The notes: generated from the sequence alone by a model not told the origin. A stretch of 64,000 nucleotides of DNA from Natronorubrum thiooxidans (GCF_900156475.1 NZ_FTNR01000003.1:62001-126000), one strand, 5' to 3'; positions 33,151-42,398 are shown, numbered from the stretch's first letter. Program-made: numbers and translations.

Positions 33151-33864
33151 CTACCGATCGACGGGCCATCGCTGCGTCCGCGAGCGGACGGTTCGATAGA
33201 CGGGGCCTGCAAGCAGTGCCAGCGCGGCGAGCAGACAGGCGACGGTGAGCGTGAGACCGAGGTCGCCGACCCCGCCGGTCGTCACGGCTGCCGCCGAGGA
33301 GCCAACGACGACTGCAGCGACCGTCCAGGGAAGTTCGCCGATTATCGTCCCGATCACGAGTTCACGAAGCTGCACGCCGCTGATCGCCGCTGCACACGTC
33401 GAGACGTCCGACGGAATCGGTGCCAGCCGCGAGACGATGACCCCACGGATCGGTCCTGCGGCCTCGTAGTACCGTGAGACCGTCGTCCCGGTTCGCTCGA
33501 GGAGCCTTCCGAACCAGCCGACAAGCGGCCCTGAAGACGTACCCATATCAGCGCCGTCGAACCAGCGTGCAGCGACGAAGACGGGCACCACGGTCGTGAC
33601 GACACCGGCCAGTGCGATCGGAACCCCAAGTGTGACGCCGTAGCCGTAGCCGACGACGAACGCAAGCGGCGTCGTCGGAAGGGCAAACAACGGCCGCAGC
33701 AGATAGAGCCCGATCACGAGCAGTCCGAACAGCGCGGGATCAGCGGCTACTGACGCGACGACCTCGAGGATTTGTGTTGGGGAGACGAGAATGCCAACCG
33801 CTCCGATCACACCGACGGCGATCGTTCCAGCGAGCAGCCGTCCCTGTCCCGGCGACACCGACAT
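33151..33864 (-). CDS. TVP38/TMEM64 (VTT/SNARE-associated) family membrane protein
   Basis: 237 residues with about six hydrophobic helices. The VTT/DedA-like core is visible: LRPLFALPTTPLAFVVGYGY, the loop RYYEAAGPIRGVIVSRLAPI with the conserved arginine-proline, and VQLRELVIGTIIGELPWTVA. Such proteins are lipid scramblase- or transporter-like; precise archaeal role unknown. It is divergent from the next gene with only 92 bases between starts. Confidence 0.85.
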   Translation of the reverse strand: MSVSPGQGRLLAGTIAVGVIGAVGILVSPTQILEVVASVAADPALFGLLVIGLYLLRPLFALPTTPLAFVVGYGYGVTLGVPIALAGVVTTVVPVFVAARWFDGADMGTSSGPLVGWFGRLLERTGTTVSRYYEAAGPIRGVIVSRLAPIPSDVSTCAAAISGVQLRELVIGTIIGELPWTVAAVVVGSSAAAVTTGGVGDLGLTLTVACLLAALALLAGPVYRTVRSRTQRWPVDR

Positions 33865-33956
33865 CGATCACCGTTTTCACTCGAGTGGTTGAAACGTTTG
33901 TGTCTCTGCGGGCAGCGACACAACGTTTATTCGTGCCGGCCCGACACCACACACCG

Positions 33957-34355
33957 ATGGACCGTGACGAGACCGGGGCTGGTACGCCCGTCGACGCCAG
34001 CGACGACCGGGTCGCGCTCGGACTGGCACTGCTCGAGCGACTCGAGCACGAGTCACTCCCGCTCCCCGCGGTCGTCGACCGAATCGAGACCGTGACGACC
34101 GATCCGACGGTGACGCGAACGATCCTCGACGAGGCCGAACTCCGGGGCATTATCGACCGCGAGGACGGGATTATCCGCCCGAAGAGCCGACAGTACGTGC
34201 GCTTCGAGCAGGACGTCATTACGAAAGACGGTGATTTCTCGTGCCAGCGCTGTGGCTCGGGACTGTCGACGGGATACTTTATCAAGCTTGACGCTGGCGA
34301 ACTGGGGCCGTTTGGGTCCTCGTGTATTCGGAAGGTAACGGGGCGTGAGGACTGA
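33957..34355 (+). CDS. DUF5830-type haloarchaeal protein with zinc-binding and regulator-like features
   Basis: 132 residues from ATG 33957, about 25 bases after a TATA-like CGTTTATTC. The first 95 residues are helical and resemble a winged helix (LGLALLERLEHESLPLPAVV, TRTILDEAELRGIIDREDGI). The end holds FSCQRCGSGLSTGYFIKLDA then PFGSSCIRKVTGRED, with three cysteines that may bind zinc. I take it as the DUF5830 family; function unknown, possibly DNA or RNA binding. Confidence 0.7.
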   Translation: MDRDETGAGTPVDASDDRVALGLALLERLEHESLPLPAVVDRIETVTTDPTVTRTILDEAELRGIIDREDGIIRPKSRQYVRFEQDVITKDGDFSCQRCGSGLSTGYFIKLDAGELGPFGSSCIRKVTGRED

Positions 34356-34460
34356 TACGGTCTGCTGTACCGATCGCCAGAGACGGGTCGGTGATCGGCG
34401 GTCAGTGACGACAGCAGTCCGTATGAGAAGACGTCGGAGACGGTGTGGATCTCGAGGCCG

Positions 34461-35738
34461 TTATCGGCGCGCGCGGAGTTCCGCGATCAGCTGTTCGATC
34501 GTCTGCTGTTGGCGCTCGATCGTCTCCGTTTGCCGTTCGACGGTCGTTTCGAGCGCCTCGAGGCGCTCGACGAGTTCGGCATCGGAAATCAGGTCGGCGT
34601 CCACATCGGCGTCGTCGGTGTCACCACCGAGCAAGGGGGTCGCGTCGAGATCGGCGTCACTGGTGTCTCGGTCGGTGTCCGATTCGGGCGCAGCCGCCTC
34701 CGCTGTCTCGAGTTCCGTGGCCGACTCGGTCGGCGTCTCGGCCGTCATCTCGAACGTCGTGTCCGGCGTTGCCGTGTCGTGGCCCGGCGTCGGCTCCGTT
34801 GGCTCTTCGGTCGACTGTGCGTCCGGCTTGTGTTGGTGGGGCTCCTGTGGACGGTCCTGGTGAGCGTGTCCAGCACTCGAGTCGTGTCCGTCCGACGATG
34901 GGGCCGTACCCGCGCTCGAGTCGGCCGTCGAACTGTCTGCGAGTGGATCCGTCGATCCTGTCGGTGCTGGTTCGCTCGCGTCGTTGACGGAGTCGCTACG
35001 CGCGTCGTCGTCCAGTTCGGGTGGGTTGGCATCGAGCGGATCGACGCCGTCGCCGAAGTCGACCGTCGCAGGGTCACGTTCTTGGGCGACGTCCTCGTCG
35101 TCGCCGACCGCTTCGTTGAGTTCCGCGAGCGAGCCGACATTATGGTACTCGAACAGCGCGCGCTTGAGCCGCTCGCGGAGGTCATTTGCCTCCTCGTTGG
35201 GGGCTTTGATCCGCTGTGGGCGGCCGTCGACCGTGAGGACGATCTGGGTGGCGACGCTGCCGTCCTCGAAGGCGAGTCCGGTCACGTCGTCGAACTGGTA
35301 CTCCTCGTAGTCACCGTCCCAGACCGCCGCGCCGATGTGTTTGACCAGCCGGTCGCTCGTGATGATCAGCGTCAGCTCGCTAAAGCGGTAGGTCTGGACG
35401 ACCGTCTCGCCCGGCTCGGTGATCCCGTTGCCGTTCAGGACACCAGCGAGCACCGGATGGAGGACCGCGTCGGTTTTGCTCGCGGGGACGGTGAATTTCT
35501 TTTCCCCTTCGAGTGGGTACTCGAGGGTGAACGCGGTTTTGCGCCGTCCCTCAGAGAGTGTCAACCGGTCGGCATCGTGGGGGTATTCGTCGACAGATTC
35601 GTCGCTTAGCAGTCCTTCGGAGTTGTAGACGAGGGTACTCGAGGGAGTAATAAAGAGTTCGTCGTCACCACCGAGAGAGACTCGAGCCGCGATTTCGTCG
35701 CCATCGAGAGTAGAGTGGACGATTCCGGGAACGCTCAT
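34461..35738 (-). CDS. DUF7115-type protein: PH-like N-terminal domain, long disordered middle, coiled-coil end
   Basis: 425 residues. The N-terminal 200 residues form a beta-rich domain (LGGDDELFITPSSTLVYNSE; FDDVTGLAFEDGSVATQIVL), like the PH-related domains of haloarchaeal proteins, in two repeats. Residues 215-360 are acidic, Ser/Thr/Asp/Pro-rich and disordered. The last 45 residues make a strong coiled coil (LVERLEALETTVERQTETIE). No catalytic motif. Two domains plus oligomerising tail suggest a scaffold or adaptor. The DUF7115 name is from memory of such proteins and should be treated as tentative. Confidence 0.7.
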   Translation of the reverse strand: MSVPGIVHSTLDGDEIAARVSLGGDDELFITPSSTLVYNSEGLLSDESVDEYPHDADRLTLSEGRRKTAFTLEYPLEGEKKFTVPASKTDAVLHPVLAGVLNGNGITEPGETVVQTYRFSELTLIITSDRLVKHIGAAVWDGDYEEYQFDDVTGLAFEDGSVATQIVLTVDGRPQRIKAPNEEANDLRERLKRALFEYHNVGSLAELNEAVGDDEDVAQERDPATVDFGDGVDPLDANPPELDDDARSDSVNDASEPAPTGSTDPLADSSTADSSAGTAPSSDGHDSSAGHAHQDRPQEPHQHKPDAQSTEEPTEPTPGHDTATPDTTFEMTAETPTESATELETAEAAAPESDTDRDTSDADLDATPLLGGDTDDADVDADLISDAELVERLEALETTVERQTETIERQQQTIEQLIAELRARR

Positions 35739-35841
35739 GCGCGGGTAGTTGGGAAGGCCATCTCATAAATCCGTGGGTCGGCGTTACACGCCCGGCCGGA
35801 ATGAGAAGGTTAAAGAAATAGACCGCACTATCAGAAAACGA

Positions 35842-35995
35842 GCCCGGGTGGCTTAGCTGGACATAGCGCCGCACTCATAGGGTTCAGAGATTCGGTGCGG
35901 TTTCGCCTTGGAAGCCTCCGTGTCCCCACGAGGACTCTGCCGAGCCTCGGACCTGGGACATGCGGAGATCGAGGGTTCGGAGCCCTCCCCGGGCA
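35842..35995 (+). tRNA. Elongator tRNA-Met (anticodon CAT) with an 80-base intron
   Basis: Exon 1 spans 35842-35879 and exon 2 35960-35995, giving a 74-base mature tRNA. Acceptor GCCCGGG pairs with CCCGGGC (35988-35994), discriminator A at 35995. The anticodon arm is CCGCA-CTCATA|A-TGCGG with the intron (35880-35959) directly after position 37, the canonical site cut by the archaeal splicing endonuclease. Haloarchaeal elongator tRNA-Met genes are known to carry an intron of about this size. Intron borders may shift by a base or two. Confidence 0.93.
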
Positions 35996-36106
35996 TTTTT
36001 CGACGAAATCACGTCTCAGAGCGGAGTGATACCGTCGCAAGCGTAAAATCAGGACTAGAGACGGCGGCTGCCAGCTCTCGTCTCGAGCCGTCGCAGTAGC
36101 ACCCGA

Positions 36107-36397
36107 TCAGGCCGTTTCGATGCTGATTTCACCGTCAGCGGTGGCGGTCACCAGACAGTCGTTGTATTCGAAACAGACCGAGCCGCCGGACCGAAGCCCG
36201 TCTGCACGCGGCTCGAATAGTCGCTCGAGCGCATCGGTGTTGATCGTGTAATGAAGCGGGTCGAGTGCGGTGATGTCTTCGTTACAGAACGTTGCAACGG
36301 CATCGACGATCGCAACGCTCAGCGGTTCGTTGTCGAGTCGGTCATACTGTACAGTGTAACACTCTTCTGTTGAGGTAGACGGTGAGCGTGAAGTCAT
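36107..36397 (-). CDS. HalOD1-domain protein
   Basis: 96 residues from ATG 36397 (MTSRSPSTSTEECYTVQYDR); another ATG three codons upstream is possible. LSVAIVDAVATFCNEDITAL, then DPLHYTINTDALERLF and a C-terminal VCFEYNDCLVTATADGEISI match the HalOD1 output domain, a small haloarchaea-specific domain found alone or on signalling proteins. Adjacent to a large sensor-regulator gene in the same direction, which may hint at a signalling role. Confidence 0.82.
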   Translation of the reverse strand: MTSRSPSTSTEECYTVQYDRLDNEPLSVAIVDAVATFCNEDITALDPLHYTINTDALERLFEPRADGLRSGGSVCFEYNDCLVTATADGEISIETA

Positions 36398-36515
36398 TTC
36401 AGTCATTAATTCTGCGCACCCCCAATCGCTGGGAAGACAGAGATGGCTTCACGAGTGGAAGTAAAGAAGTTGACTGTTAACTGTATAACCGGGTGGGAGT
36501 TCTATGGTTAATCAA

Positions 36516-39500
36516 TTAACCACCGCTCGTCGGTTCGCCGAACAGGGCGGTGAGGAGCTTCCGTTCGGTGGCTCTGACGTGCTTATGAAACGCGGGTGGA
36601 GAGATCTCGAGTGAATCTGCCAGGTCTTCGCCGGTGGTTTGACGCGGCCACTCGAAGAAGCCACCGTGGTAGGCCGTCTGGACGACCTCACGTTGGCGGT
36701 CGGTCAGTTGTTCGAGCAGCGAGTTGCGGGCAGTGATATCGATCGTCGAGCGGTCGGCCGTCGACTGTTCACGACGAGCGACCATCGATGCGGGGAACCC
36801 ACGACGGCCGAGCCCCGACAGCAGGTTCCTGATTTCGATTGTATCCGGCACGTCGATGATCGCCCGGCTGTCGGCGTGGTCGGTCACGAACGACCGGAGC
36901 GTTCCACCCTGGGCCTCGACGACGGAGCCGAGGAACGGCTCCGCACACCGGAGCTGTACCAGCGTCTCCCCCTCGAGATCGGCGATCACGGAGAGATCGC
37001 GAACGCCCTCGAGATCGGCAAGGGGAGCGATATCGTCGGTCACGACGTCGACGTCGGCCATGGCGAACACCGTCGATGAGCCGTCAGTTCGGCGCGTTTC
37101 CCCTTCATACTCCATCCGCGCACCCAGCTGCTCGGCGACTCGACACAGCGGCGACTCGGCCTCGAGTTCGAGTTCGAGTTCGACCGCGGACACGCCGTCG
37201 GCACGCAGCGCGGTCTTTCGTTTGACTGCGTCGATCGCATAGCCGATGGTCTCGCCGAGGTCTGCAAGCATCGAGCGAAGCGGTGCATCGAACACATCCC
37301 GTTCGTCGCCGTAGAGTGAGACGACGCCGTACAGAAAGTCATCGTACACCAGCGGGACGGTATAGACGGACTGGATGTTCCGTGAGAGGGCTTCGACGCG
37401 CCAGGTTCCGTCACGAACCGAGTCGGCGACGTTCTCGACGTACACCGAGTCTCGTGTCCGCGCCGCGCGCCCCGTCGGTTCGGCCGCGGAGTCGTTGACA
37501 GTCGTCACCGTGACGGCCTCGAGATAGCCACGCTCGAGGCCGTCCTGTGCCCGCATCTGGAGCTGGTTGCCGCTCGGGTCGGGTTCGCCGATCCAGGCAA
37601 ACGAGCAGGCCTCGAGATCGGCAAGGTGGTCACAGATGCCCCGTTCGATCTCGGACCGGGAGTCGGCCATCAGAAGCAACTGCTCGATGTTCTGGCGAAC
37701 CTCGTTGGCGTCGTTTAACCGCTCGAGGTGGACGTTTTGTTGCTTGAGTTCGCGTTCGCGACGGTGGAGGCGGTGGGTGCGGCCGATCCGATCGAGTGCG
37801 GCTTCGGCCGTCGCGGCGAAGAGCTGGGCGAGTTCGAACGTCTCGTCGTCGTACTGGTCGGGTTCGGGATCGAGGGCGACGAGGACGCCGTGTTCACCGA
37901 TCGGGACGTAGAGCCCGCTGCGAGCGGCCGTTACCGACTCGGACACCGGCTCCGAGTCCCGAATGTCGTCGAATCGAGACGGCGTGTCACTGGCAAACGC
38001 TTGCCACGTGATGCTGTCGGTGGGCTCGAGTCGGGGTGGCGTTCCGATCATCGACTCGAACCCGGAGGCGTAGGCTGCCGGCAACAGTTCGTTCTGTTGC
38101 TCGTCGAAGCGGTACACGACGCTCTCGATGTCGAGGACGTCGGCGGCGACGTCGACCATGTATTCACAGGCAGCCTGCTTCGATTCGACGGTGAGGAGGT
38201 GTCTCGTGGCTTCGTGTAAGGCGTTGAGCGTCTCCTGATACTGTGTCCGCTCGGTGACGTCGACGGCCGTTCCGATCACGCGCTCGACGGTCTCGTCCGT
38301 GGTGATCGGTTGCCACCAGGCTTCGAAGACGCGATCCTCGAGAAGCGTCACAGAGTGGGCGGCTTGGCCGTCCAAGGCCGTGTTCGCATCGTCGATGATG
38401 GTCGAATGAGAATCGAGCACGTCGAACAACGACTCGCCGACGAGCTGTTCAGTACAGCCGTCGATATGATCGAGCGCGCGCCCTTCGGCAAGCGTGATCG
38501 TGCCGTCAGCGTCGACGACGAAGAGGACGACGGGGACGTTCTCGACGAGCGTCTCCAGGCGTTCCGTCCGCGCCTCGAGCGCCCGTTCGCGCTCGATTCG
38601 ATCGGTCACGTCCTGAAAATACACCGACGTACCCGACGGAGAGGGGTAGATCCGCACGGCATACCAGCGATCGGCCGGCTCATAGTACTGCTCGAGAGAC
38701 GTGGGCTCCTGGCGTTCCATCGCCTCGAGTGCGGCCTCGTGAAACGCTGTTCCCTCGAGCCCCGGGAACCGCTCGAGGACGTTCCGTCCGAGCACTGCCG
38801 ACGGATCGACGTCGAGAACGGACGCAGCTTGGTCGTTGATATAGGTGAGTCGCCACTCCGTGTCGAGCGCGTAGAAGGCGTCTGTCACCCGTTCGAACGA
38901 CTCGTCTAGCTCCCGTTCGACGTGGTGGCGTTCCGTGACGTCCCTGATCGAGACGACGATGCCACCGCCTTCGTCGAGCCAGTTCGTGAGAACGGCTTCG
39001 TGGACGAACCAGCCGTCAGTTGCGTGTTGCCATCTGTATTCGACGGTCGTCGTCTCGCCGGTCGCTCGGTCACGGAGATCCTCGAAAGCCGCTCGAACTG
39101 CCGGTGTGTCTGCCGGATGGACGTGTGCCGTGAGTTCGGTGTCGAGCACCGACGCCGGCTCTGTGCCGAGTGCCTGGTCGGTCGACTGCCCGACGTCGGT
39201 GATCGTGCCGTCGCTATCGGTCACGATCAAGAGATCCGACGACTGCTCGAGCAGTGTCTGATACCACGTCTCCTGTCGCGTGACCGTCCGACGTACCCTC
39301 ACGGACTGTGCGGCCTGCTGCAGCCGGTGTTCGAGCATCGCCGGCTCCTCGACCGTCGATCTGCGAACAATGTCAGTCGCGCCCGCGTTTTGAGCTCGCT
39401 CGAGCGTCTCTTTGTCTCCCGTATCGACGGCATAGACGACCGCACACGTCGCGTCGATGGCGGTGAGAGCGTCCTGCTCGTCGGTGAGCACACAGTCCGT

Positions 39501-39665
39501 TGCCTCGAGCGATCCCGCTTCGAGGTCGGCTGCCGACTCGAGCGGGCCGGAGATCGTCATTCCCTCGTCCTCGAGGCGTTCGGTCGCCGTCCGGAGCCAC
39601 GTCGACGAGCCGACTACGAGGACCCGAAAATGGGTCGTCTCGGGTGTACCGAGACTGCGGTTCAT
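36516..39665 (-). CDS. Large PAS/GAF sensor with bacterio-opsin-activator HTH (Bat family regulator)
   Basis: 1049 residues. Order: degenerate response-regulator-like segment (about 12-115), PAS 1 (TLLEQSSDLLIVTDSDGTIT, about 135-255), PAS 2 (ERVTDAFYALDTEWRLTYIN, 260-370), PAS 3 (TLVENVPVVLFVVDADGTIT, 375-480), GAF 1 (490-635), a coiled linker, GAF 2 (665-815), BAT-type domain (about 830-970) and an HTH_10 domain at the end (LLEQLTDRQREVVQTAYHGG; DLADSLEISPPAFHKHVRAT). It lacks a histidine-kinase domain, so it should sense a signal and bind DNA in one polypeptide. PAS and GAF ligands (oxygen, redox, light) cannot be identified from the motifs. Confidence 0.9.
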   Translation of the reverse strand: MNRSLGTPETTHFRVLVVGSSTWLRTATERLEDEGMTISGPLESAADLEAGSLEATDCVLTDEQDALTAIDATCAVVYAVDTGDKETLERAQNAGATDIVRRSTVEEPAMLEHRLQQAAQSVRVRRTVTRQETWYQTLLEQSSDLLIVTDSDGTITDVGQSTDQALGTEPASVLDTELTAHVHPADTPAVRAAFEDLRDRATGETTTVEYRWQHATDGWFVHEAVLTNWLDEGGGIVVSIRDVTERHHVERELDESFERVTDAFYALDTEWRLTYINDQAASVLDVDPSAVLGRNVLERFPGLEGTAFHEAALEAMERQEPTSLEQYYEPADRWYAVRIYPSPSGTSVYFQDVTDRIERERALEARTERLETLVENVPVVLFVVDADGTITLAEGRALDHIDGCTEQLVGESLFDVLDSHSTIIDDANTALDGQAAHSVTLLEDRVFEAWWQPITTDETVERVIGTAVDVTERTQYQETLNALHEATRHLLTVESKQAACEYMVDVAADVLDIESVVYRFDEQQNELLPAAYASGFESMIGTPPRLEPTDSITWQAFASDTPSRFDDIRDSEPVSESVTAARSGLYVPIGEHGVLVALDPEPDQYDDETFELAQLFAATAEAALDRIGRTHRLHRRERELKQQNVHLERLNDANEVRQNIEQLLLMADSRSEIERGICDHLADLEACSFAWIGEPDPSGNQLQMRAQDGLERGYLEAVTVTTVNDSAAEPTGRAARTRDSVYVENVADSVRDGTWRVEALSRNIQSVYTVPLVYDDFLYGVVSLYGDERDVFDAPLRSMLADLGETIGYAIDAVKRKTALRADGVSAVELELELEAESPLCRVAEQLGARMEYEGETRRTDGSSTVFAMADVDVVTDDIAPLADLEGVRDLSVIADLEGETLVQLRCAEPFLGSVVEAQGGTLRSFVTDHADSRAIIDVPDTIEIRNLLSGLGRRGFPASMVARREQSTADRSTIDITARNSLLEQLTDRQREVVQTAYHGGFFEWPRQTTGEDLADSLEISPPAFHKHVRATERKLLTALFGEPTSGG

Positions 39666-39771
39666 ATCTTCGATGGGAACGGCATGAATAAAAAACTCGT
39701 GTTGGTGTTGGGTGCAGGATTGTGTGTCGCTGCCCAGCTACGTCCCGATTACGGCCGCGTTCGCGACGCGC

Positions 39772-40101
39772 CTACGAGGGGAGCGGACAGAGACTTGCGG
39801 TGAAGACGACCGTTTCGTCGGTTTCGTTTCGTGCGCCGTGGGCGACACCGCGGTCGTGCCGGACGACGCCGGGTGCCGTGATCGCCTCGCTCTGTTCACC
39901 CTGGACGACGGTCACCGTCCCCTCGAGGACGTGGAACACGTTCGTGCTGTCGGCGTGTTCGTGGGCCGGGAGTTCCGCGCCCGGTCCGAGCGCAAACGCC
40001 TTGACCAGGACGTCGTCGGTGACGACGAGTTCGGCGGTTTCGATCTCGCCGTCGGCCGGCTCGAGTTCAGCCAGTACAGTGTCGTATTCATCGAGAGACA
40101 T
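39772..40101 (-). CDS. Cupin-domain protein
   Basis: 109 residues from ATG 40101 (MSLDEYDTVLAELEPADGEI). The two cupin motifs are seen: LPAHEHADSTNVFHVLEGTV, with His-His and Glu for metal, and APGVVRHDRGVAHGARNE, with a final His. Small single-domain cupins bind a metal and act as enzymes or regulators. Its start faces the zinc alcohol dehydrogenase start across 127 bases, so the two may share control. Confidence 0.87.
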   Translation of the reverse strand: MSLDEYDTVLAELEPADGEIETAELVVTDDVLVKAFALGPGAELPAHEHADSTNVFHVLEGTVTVVQGEQSEAITAPGVVRHDRGVAHGARNETDETVVFTASLCPLPS

Positions 40102-40196
40102 ACCCGATGGTTCGTGGAGGCGACATAAATGTGATGCTGAAGCGGCGGCCTGCTCAATTGCCCCACTATCATGGTTATTGTCATCTATACACACAG

Positions 40197-40204
40197 TATT
40201 TATC
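40197..40204 (+). promoter_or_regulatory. TATA box of the alcohol dehydrogenase gene
   Basis: TATTTATC at 40197-40204 stands 25-32 bases before ATG 40229 in a GC-rich setting, so the transcript probably begins at or next to the start codon. Confidence 0.55.
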
Positions 40205-40228
40205 TACGTTCGACGGGAAGAGAGCGAT

Positions 40229-41296
40229 ATGCGTTCCGCCGTATTCCACGGACGAGAGGACATTCAGGTCGATGAGATAGCCGAACCGGCCGTCGAGAGC
40301 GACAGTGTGCTGATCGAGGTCACTGCAGCGGGGATCTGTGGGTCCGACCTGCACGAGTACGCTGCCGGTCCGATCTTCATTCCGGGTGATGCCCCCCATC
40401 CAGTGACTGGGGAAACGGCCCCCATCTCGATGGGCCACGAGTTCGGCGGCGAAATCATCGAGATCGGCGAGGACGTCGACGATATCGCCGTCGGCGATAC
40501 CGTTACCGTGAATCCGGTTCTGTACTGCGGCGAGTGTCGGTACTGTGAGGACGGTTCATACCACCTCTGTGAATCCGGCGGATTCACCGGCCTCTCCGGC
40601 GGCGGTGGCGGCTTCTCGGAGCAGATCGCCGTCTCGAGCGAGCAGGCCATTCCGGTCCCCGACGACGTCCCGGCCGAGTACGCCGCGCTGGTTGAACCGT
40701 TCAGTGTCGGCCTGCACGCGGTCCGAAACGCGGAATTTTCCGCCGGCGATTCGGTCGCCGTCTACGGGACTGGCCCGATCGGCCTGACGGTCGTCCAGGC
40801 GGCGAAAGCCGCCGGTGCGAACCCGGTGTACGCCGTCGAACCCCAGGACGCACGACGAGAACTGGCTGCTGAGGTCGGTGCAGACGAGACGCTCGACCCA
40901 ATCGAAACGGATGCACCCGAAGCGATCATCGAGCAGTCGAACGGCGGCGTCGATGCCACGTTCGAAGTCGCAGGAATCGAGCAGACGGTCCGGGACGCGA
41001 TCCGGTCGGCGAAAAACGGTGGCTCGGTTACCATCGTCAGTATCTTCGAGGAATCCATCGCGATCGAACCGAACGAGATTGTCCTCGGCGAGCGCACCGT
41101 TTCCGGGACGTTGGCGTACGAAGGCGGACCGAAAAGCGACGTCGAGTTCGGTGCCGTCATCGACATGTTTGCCGACGGAACACTCGATCCCGAACCGCTG
41201 ATCACCAGTCGAATCGACCTCGGCGAGATCGTCGACGGCTTCGAGACGCTGCTCGGCGGCGAGCACGACGAGATCAAAATCCTCGTCGAACCATAG
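40229..41296 (+). CDS. Zinc-dependent medium-chain alcohol/polyol dehydrogenase (2,3-butanediol or threonine type)
   Basis: 355 residues from ATG 40229. Catalytic zinc ligands are C37 (GICGSDLHE), H70 and E71 (GHEFGGEI); structural zinc cysteines are C100, C103, C106 and C114 (YCGECRYCEDGSYHLCE). The Rossmann motif is AVYGTGPIGLTVVQ near 175. The family includes butanediol, sorbitol and threonine dehydrogenases; the SDLHEY motif and the PISMGHEF sequence fit 2,3-butanediol dehydrogenase best. Substrate and cofactor (NAD or NADP) are not settled by sequence. Confidence 0.9.
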   Translation: MRSAVFHGREDIQVDEIAEPAVESDSVLIEVTAAGICGSDLHEYAAGPIFIPGDAPHPVTGETAPISMGHEFGGEIIEIGEDVDDIAVGDTVTVNPVLYCGECRYCEDGSYHLCESGGFTGLSGGGGGFSEQIAVSSEQAIPVPDDVPAEYAALVEPFSVGLHAVRNAEFSAGDSVAVYGTGPIGLTVVQAAKAAGANPVYAVEPQDARRELAAEVGADETLDPIETDAPEAIIEQSNGGVDATFEVAGIEQTVRDAIRSAKNGGSVTIVSIFEESIAIEPNEIVLGERTVSGTLAYEGGPKSDVEFGAVIDMFADGTLDPEPLITSRIDLGEIVDGFETLLGGEHDEIKILVEP

Positions 41297-41330
41297 CCGG
41301 CACGTCGCCGCGAGTCACCGCGGGCAATGC

Positions 41331-42398
41331 TTACTCGAGGACCAGCGGTTCGTGGGTAGCCCGATACGCGTACTCGGCCTCGTCGTCAGTGAGTGTCTCG
41401 ATCGAAGCCACCTCGCGGAGCTGAATCCCCTGTTCCATTTTCGTGACGACCGGCGTCTCGTAGTGGTCGGCCTCGTACTCGAACCCCTTCCCGTCCTCGC
41501 GACGGCGTGTGACGAACTCGTGGTGGCGCTCGAGGCGCGCCTGACTGACGGACCGCGAAAGCGACGGCACGTCGGCGAGACGGTCGTCGAAGCGCTCGAG
41601 GAACGCGGCCTCGAGCTCCGACCCCAGCGAGTGGCGGCCGGCACACATCGCCGCGAGCGTCGTCGTTCCGGTTCCCCAGAAGGGGTCGAGAACGGTGTCG
41701 CCGTAGGCCGAGTACATACAGATCAGTCGGTAGGGGATTTCGAGCGGATAGGCGGCCGACCGATCACGGAGGTCGTCGTCGTCGAGCCCGAGGGTCTGCA
41801 ACTCGCCCCGTACTTCGGTCCAGACGTCCGAAAACCAGCGGTTGCGCTCCTCCCAGAAGTAGGCAGCCTCGTAACGGCGGTCGGCCCCCGGCTCGAACGA
41901 ACGGCTCTCATCGCCTTTCCGAAAGACCAGCACGTACTCGTGTTCGAGCGTGACGTAGGCGTTCGGCGGGATCATCCCGCTGCCCATGAACTTGGCAGCG
42001 CTGTTTGCCGGCTTGCGCCAGAGGACGTCGGGCAGGGGATCGAACCCGCGGGACTCGAAGGCCTCGAGGACGCGAGCGTGGTTGGCATACACTCGAAAGC
42101 TGTCGTCGAGCGACCGGGTCGCGTCGCCGACGTTGAGACATGCGATACCGCCGTCGACCAGCACGCGCTCGAGTTCGTCCCAGACACGGTCGAGTTGGGC
42201 GTGCATCGCGTCGAACGCCGCGCGGCCGTCGCCGGACTCGAGTGCGTCGCCGATCGCGGGATCGAGCGCCGTAAAGAGGTCGTCCCACATCTCAATCATG
42301 GGGTACGGCGGGGACGTAACGACGAGTTCGACCGATTCGTCGTCGATCGAAGCGAGGTCCCGTGAGTCACCGACGAAGACGCGGTGGGTCGTCTCCAT
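41331..42398 (-). CDS. zim: Orphan DNA N4-cytosine methyltransferase (CTAG-type)
   Basis: 355 residues from ATG 42398. TSPPYPMIEMWDD (about 28-40) is motif IV of an N4-cytosine/N6-adenine methylase, and VLDPFWGTGTTTLAAM (about 233-248) is motif I, so the order is that of the beta class. The closest match in memory is the CTAG methylase conserved in haloarchaea (Zim of Halobacterium, HVO_0794 of Haloferax), which makes m4C in CTAG. No restriction gene is adjacent, so it is an orphan, probably with a housekeeping or regulatory role. CTAG sites appear rare in the window, as in other haloarchaea. Confidence 0.87.
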   Translation of the reverse strand: METTHRVFVGDSRDLASIDDESVELVVTSPPYPMIEMWDDLFTALDPAIGDALESGDGRAAFDAMHAQLDRVWDELERVLVDGGIACLNVGDATRSLDDSFRVYANHARVLEAFESRGFDPLPDVLWRKPANSAAKFMGSGMIPPNAYVTLEHEYVLVFRKGDESRSFEPGADRRYEAAYFWEERNRWFSDVWTEVRGELQTLGLDDDDLRDRSAAYPLEIPYRLICMYSAYGDTVLDPFWGTGTTTLAAMCAGRHSLGSELEAAFLERFDDRLADVPSLSRSVSQARLERHHEFVTRRREDGKGFEYEADHYETPVVTKMEQGIQLREVASIETLTDDEAEYAYRATHEPLVLE

